This document shows, one piece after another, positions 60,225 to 64,000 of a stretch of 64,000 bases of DNA. Location of the stretch: assembly GCF_000340435.2 (NCBI RefSeq), contig NZ_CP011883.2:2774687-2838686 (forward strand), written 5' to 3'. Positions within the stretch are counted from its first letter, which is position 1. Each line of letters starts with the position of its first letter. The notes beneath the pieces were generated by a model. That model was not told where the DNA came from and did no database searches. It saw only the letters and a list, made by a program, of their open reading frames with translations. The position numbers and the translations under genes are program-made. This stretch comes from Mycobacterium haemophilum DSM 44634 (GTDB lineage: Bacteria > Actinomycetota > Actinomycetes > Mycobacteriales > Mycobacteriaceae).

Positions 60225-61670
60225 TCAGACCGGTAACAGCTGGTCGATCACCGCGGCAAGCTGCTTGGCGGAGCGACATTCATGCATCGTGATCACCTCT
60301 TGGTAGCGCGGCGCCGCCGAGTCGCCGCTGCCCCATAGGTGTTTGGGCTCAGGGTTCAACCAGTGCGCATGCCGGCTAGCGGTCACCATATCGACCAGTA
60401 CGTTGATGGCCGGGTCGCGGTAGTTGGTGCGCCCGTCCCCCAGCACCAGCAGCGAGCTGCGCGGCGACAGCGCATTCGGGTGAGCCTGCATGAACGAGAC
60501 GAATGCGTTGCCGTAGTCGGAATGCCCGTCGCGGCGGTAAACACCGGCTTCCCGGGTGATCCGCTGGATCGCCACAGCCAGATCGGCATCCGGGGAGAAC
60601 ATTTGGGTCACCTCGTCGGTGGTGTCGATGAATGCGAAGACACGAACGCGTGAAAACTGTTGCCGCAGAGCGTGCACCAGTAGCAGGGTGAAGTGGCTAA
60701 ACCCAGCGACCGAACCGGACACGTCGCACAAGATGACTAATTCCGGGCGGGCGGGACGTGGTTTGGCCAGCACGACGTCGATCGGCACGCCGCCGGTCGA
60801 CATCGACTTGCGCAGCGTCTTACGCAGATCGACCGACCCGGCGCGGGCGCGGCGCCGACGGGCCGCCAGTCGGGATGCGAGCGTACGAGCCAGCGGGGCC
60901 ACCACCCGGCGCATCTGGCGTAGCTGATCACCTGAGGCGCGCAGGAACTCGACGTTTTCCGAAAGCTGTGGGATGCCGTACATCTGGACATGTTCGCGAC
61001 CAAGTTGCTCAGCAGTGCGCCGCTTGGTCTCGGCGTCTACCATGCGACGCAGCTGTGTGATCTTTTGCGCTGCAATCGCTTTGGCGATCTGCTCCTGGGT
61101 GGGTGTGGGCTCGTCGCCATAGCGGGCGAGCAGCCCCGCGAGCAGCTTGCCTTCCAGTTCATCCAGCGCCATTGCCTTAAGCGCTTGATATGTCGAGAAC
61201 GCTCGCCCGCGGCTGGAGTTGTATTTGCCGTATGCCTCCACGATCCGCGCGATCATCCCCACCAGCCGCTCGTCCATGTCGGCGAGGTCTTCATTGTCGG
61301 TGAGCAGCTCCAGCAGCAGCTGGCGCATCCCCTCGACGTCGTCCGGCGGCAGACTGCTGACATCGGATTCTTCTGCTTCTTCGTTGATGACGACTGCGCG
61401 TGCGCCCAATGCCGCCGGAAACCATAGATCGAACATGGCGTCGTAGGTGTCGCGGTGATCCGGCTGGCGCAGCACTGCGCAGGCGATACCCTCGCGGAGC
61501 ACCTCACGATCGCCCAGACCTAAGGTTGCCAGCACCCGGCCGGCGTCTACCGTCTCGGACGAGCCCACCGAAATCCCGTGCTGGCGAAGCGCTCCCACGA
61601 ACCCCACCAAGTGGCCGGGCAGCCCGTGCGGGGCAAGCGGCCGGGTGGGACGGATGCGGCGGGTGGCCAT
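60225..61670 (-). CDS. VWA-domain CoxE-like protein (Rv2425c-like)
   Basis: 481 residues. Metal-ion-dependent adhesion site DVSGS in ELVILCDVSGSVAGFSHF, and FSPDADLAVAIQRITREAG, place it in the CoxE/VWA family that partners MoxR ATPases. N-terminal half is helical. The downstream MoxR ATPase gene (61688) is on the same strand, 17 bp upstream in transcription, so the pair works together in a chaperone-like protein- or cofactor-maturation role. Confidence 0.88.
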   Translation of the reverse strand: MATRRIRPTRPLAPHGLPGHLVGFVGALRQHGISVGSSETVDAGRVLATLGLGDREVLREGIACAVLRQPDHRDTYDAMFDLWFPAALGARAVVINEEAEESDVSSLPPDDVEGMRQLLLELLTDNEDLADMDERLVGMIARIVEAYGKYNSSRGRAFSTYQALKAMALDELEGKLLAGLLARYGDEPTPTQEQIAKAIAAQKITQLRRMVDAETKRRTAEQLGREHVQMYGIPQLSENVEFLRASGDQLRQMRRVVAPLARTLASRLAARRRRARAGSVDLRKTLRKSMSTGGVPIDVVLAKPRPARPELVILCDVSGSVAGFSHFTLLLVHALRQQFSRVRVFAFIDTTDEVTQMFSPDADLAVAIQRITREAGVYRRDGHSDYGNAFVSFMQAHPNALSPRSSLLVLGDGRTNYRDPAINVLVDMVTASRHAHWLNPEPKHLWGSGDSAAPRYQEVITMHECRSAKQLAAVIDQLLPV

Positions 61671-61687
61671 TAGCTGGGCCCCATCAT

Positions 61688-62572
61688 TTAATTCAGCCTC
61701 AGTTCCCCAACGGCGCGTTGTTGATCGGATTGGTGCTTGAGGACGACGCCGAGCGTGGCGGCAACAACCGCGTCGTCGATGGTGTCCAGACCCAGTGCCA
61801 GCACGGTGCGGCCCCAGTCGATGGTCTCGGCAATGGAAGGCACTTTCTTGAGCTGCATCCCACGCAGCACACCGATGATCCGCACCAACTCCTCAGCGAG
61901 GTGCTCAGGCAGCTCGGGGACGCGGGACAACAGGATCCGGCGCTCCAGCTCAGGGCTGGGGAAGTCAATGTGCAAGAACAAGCAACGACGCTTCAGCGCC
62001 TCCGACAGTTCGCGGGTAGCGTTGGACGTCAACAACACGAACGGCGCCCGGACCGCGGTGAGGGTGCCCAGTTCTGGGACCGTCACCGCGAAATCGGAAA
62101 GCACCTCCAGCAGTAAGCCTTCAATCTCGATGTCGGCCTTGTCGGTTTCATCGATCAACAGCACCGTCGGTTCGGTGCGCCGGATCGCGGTCAGCAACGG
62201 GCGCTGCAGCAGAAACTCCTCGCTGAACACATCATCTTTCGTACGATCCCAGTCGCTGCCGTCTCCGGAGCCGGCCTGGATGCGCAAGATCTGCTTGGCG
62301 TGATTCCACTCGTACAGCGCGCGAGCCTCATCGACCCCCTCATAGCACTGCAGCCGAACCAGACCGGAGCCGGTGGCCTGAGCGACTGCGCGGGCCAACT
62401 CGGTCTTGCCGACGCCGGCAGGGCCTTCCACCAGCAGCGGCTTGCCCAGCCGGTCGGCAAGAAACACCGCCGTCGCGGTGGCAGTGTCTGGCAGGTAGCC
62501 GGTCTCGGCCAGCCGTCGCGAGACGTCAGGGATATCGGCAAACAGCGGCGTGGGCCGAGCGGGCACAGTCAC
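61688..62572 (-). CDS. MoxR-family AAA+ ATPase (Rv2426c-like)
   Basis: 294 residues. Walker A VEGPAGVGKTELA, Walker B VLLIDETDKAD, sensor 1 LLTSNATRELSEALKRRC (arginine finger region). MoxR AAA+ proteins act with VWA proteins in assembling metal enzymes; here the partner is the CoxE-like gene just downstream. Start ATG 62572 (MTVPARPTPLFADIPDV). Confidence 0.92.
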   Translation of the reverse strand: MTVPARPTPLFADIPDVSRRLAETGYLPDTATATAVFLADRLGKPLLVEGPAGVGKTELARAVAQATGSGLVRLQCYEGVDEARALYEWNHAKQILRIQAGSGDGSDWDRTKDDVFSEEFLLQRPLLTAIRRTEPTVLLIDETDKADIEIEGLLLEVLSDFAVTVPELGTLTAVRAPFVLLTSNATRELSEALKRRCLFLHIDFPSPELERRILLSRVPELPEHLAEELVRIIGVLRGMQLKKVPSIAETIDWGRTVLALGLDTIDDAVVAATLGVVLKHQSDQQRAVGELRLN

Positions 62573-62619
62573 AATCGGATGCTCCTAAGCTGGGTTGGGC
62601 CCGGCGAAATATCGAAGGA

Positions 62620-63879
62620 TCAGGCCGGTCGGATCTGACCGTCTCCCCACGCGATCCACTTGGTCGAAGTCATTTCCGGCAGTCCCATTGGGCCACGGGC
62701 ATGCAATTTCTGGGTGGAGATACCGATCTCAGCGCCAAAACCGAACTGCTCACCGTCGGTGAACGCCGTCGATGCGTTGACCATCACCGCGGCCGAGTCC
62801 ACTCCGTCGGCAAACCGTTGGGCGGCAGCCATATTGGTCGTCACAATCGCCTCGGTGTGTCCGGTGCCGTATTCATTGATGTGGGCGATCGCGGCGTCGA
62901 CGCCGTCGACCACTGCCACCGCGATGTCCATCGACAGGTATTCGCGGCGCAGGTCGGCTTCGTCCGGGTCTCCGGAAAGACCACCGTGCACCGTCACCCC
63001 GGCATCTTGCAGGGCAGCGACCAGCCTGGGCATGGCGTGATCGGCGATCGCTGCGTCGATCAACAGCGTCTCGGCGGCATTGCAGACACTGGGCCGGCGG
63101 GTCTTGGAGTTCAGCAGGATCCGCTCGGCAACCTCCAGGTCGGCGTCCTGATGCACGTAGACGTGACAGTTGCCGACACCGGTCTCGATGGTGGGCACTT
63201 GCGCGTCACGGACCACCGCGTCGATCAGGCTCGCTCCCCCGCGCGGGATCACCACGTCCACCAGACCGCGGGCTTGGATCAGGTGGGTGACCGTGGATCT
63301 ATCGGCAGCTGAAAGCAGCTGGACCGCGTCGGCGGGTAAGTCCTCGCTGACCAACGCGGCGCGCAACACCTCGACGAGCGCGTGGTTGGACTTCGCCGCC
63401 GACGAGCTGCCACGCAGCAGCGCCGCATTACCTGACTTGAGCGCCAACCCGAAAGCGTCGACGGTGACGTTAGGCCGGCCCTCGTAGATCATGCCGACCA
63501 CGCCGAGCGGAACCCGCAACTGGCGCAATTGCAGCCCATTAGGCAACGTGTAGCCGCGCAGCACCTCCCCGACCGGGTCAGGCAGACCGGCGACTTGGCG
63601 CAAACCGGCCGCGATTCCTTCGATGCGCTGCGGGTTCAATGCCAATCTGTCGAGCATCGCGGCCGGCGTGTCGGCAGCCCGGGCGGCCTGCAGATCTTCG
63701 GCGTTGGCCGCCAGGATCTGGTCGGTGTGGGCAGCCACCGCCGTTGCCGCGGCCCGCAGCGCGTGGTCCTTGGCCACCGTCGGCAGCACCGCGAGGGCGC
63801 GGGCAGCGACTCGGGCTCGCCGGGCAGCGTCGTGGACTTCCTGGCGCAAGTCGGGACGCGATGGTGCTTGCAGATTCAT
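62620..63879 (-). CDS. proA: Glutamate-5-semialdehyde dehydrogenase (gamma-glutamyl phosphate reductase)
   Basis: 419 residues from ATG 63879 (MNLQAPSRPDLRQEV). Catalytic Cys in KTRRPSVCNAAETLL, and RGGASLIDAVV and GTGHTEAIVT are ALDH-fold signatures. Makes glutamate-5-semialdehyde for proline synthesis. The open frame to 63954 has no ribosome site. It is the last complete gene; 63880-64000 holds only its promoter region and no other gene I can support. Confidence 0.95.
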   Translation of the reverse strand: MNLQAPSRPDLRQEVHDAARRARVAARALAVLPTVAKDHALRAAATAVAAHTDQILAANAEDLQAARAADTPAAMLDRLALNPQRIEGIAAGLRQVAGLPDPVGEVLRGYTLPNGLQLRQLRVPLGVVGMIYEGRPNVTVDAFGLALKSGNAALLRGSSSAAKSNHALVEVLRAALVSEDLPADAVQLLSAADRSTVTHLIQARGLVDVVIPRGGASLIDAVVRDAQVPTIETGVGNCHVYVHQDADLEVAERILLNSKTRRPSVCNAAETLLIDAAIADHAMPRLVAALQDAGVTVHGGLSGDPDEADLRREYLSMDIAVAVVDGVDAAIAHINEYGTGHTEAIVTTNMAAAQRFADGVDSAAVMVNASTAFTDGEQFGFGAEIGISTQKLHARGPMGLPEMTSTKWIAWGDGQIRPA

Positions 63880-64000
63880 CAATTCAGGGTATCGGGCTTT
63901 CCTTGGCCGGTTAAGACCGCCTGTTCGTCGGGGCCGGTATCGAGGCCGAGGCAAAAACCTGCCCGCGATAACGGCCCCGCAACGCCATGTTCCCGCTTTA

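Noticed and set aside
1..64000. CRISPR arrays, rRNA, tRNA, insertion sequences, or prophage structural genes
   Set aside because: None was recognised on either strand by reading; the regulator module at 9027-10533 has no capsid, integrase or transposase nearby.

Overview
The window is a high-GC actinobacterial chromosome segment. Gene order and protein sequences place it in slow-growing Mycobacterium. It runs roughly parallel to the M. tuberculosis interval Rv2367c to Rv2427c (locus names here are from memory), with large lineage-specific losses and insertions. The mycobactin siderophore cluster that normally sits between cfp2 and Rv2387 is missing: only mbtJ and a deletion-scarred mbtI with its iron box remain. 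No PE/PPE gene and no rpfD is present where M. tuberculosis has them. This fits a mycobacterium that makes no mycobactin, and M. haemophilum (haem-requiring, close to M. leprae) is my best guess. The species call is inference.

Layout. 1-4390: ybeY (partial), phoH, rsmE, dnaJ2, hrcA, all minus strand (RNA maturation and heat shock). 4391-7425: a decayed NRPS condensation-domain fragment, an Rv2375-like gene with an overlapping leader ORF, an inserted carboxymuconolactone-decarboxylase/ECF41-type sigma pair, then cfp2. 7436-11720: material occupying the place of mbtA-H: an MFS exporter, a two-regulator plus defective ImmA-like module, and an orphan gene. 11721-14510: mbtJ, a DesA1-type desaturase and the mbtI remnant with an IdeR-type box. 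14511-17868: small ORFs, an Rv2387-type transporter and a HemW-type radical SAM gene. 18041-25482: sulfur assimilation, with sirA-cysH-che1 on the plus strand and subI-cysT-cysW-cysA on the minus strand. Each operon is preceded by a probably leaderless polycysteine leader peptide, pointing to cysteine-responsive attenuation. 25557-37536: small membrane ORFs, FAD monooxygenase, trehalase, lepA, MazF-like protein, CBS protein, RNase Z, and the transglutaminase/alpha-E/ATP-grasp operon. 37667-41397: rpsT and the holA-comEC-comEA group. 41589-55082: accessory-rich stretch with two acyl-CoA dehydrogenases, an MFS-cNMP fusion protein, two MmpS/MmpL pairs flanking eis, and a broken dehydrogenase. 54978-58342: degV and the octT-gpgP-rsfS-nadD operon. 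58423-63879: a VapBC module, a methyltransferase, a VWA/MoxR pair and proA.

The main biological story is iron and sulfur. Siderophore synthesis has been lost by deletion while its regulatory box and the accessory gene mbtJ persist. Sulfate uptake and reduction are intact and carry matched cysteine-sensing leaders. Two MmpL4/5-type exporters have been kept or gained although the local siderophore pathway is gone.
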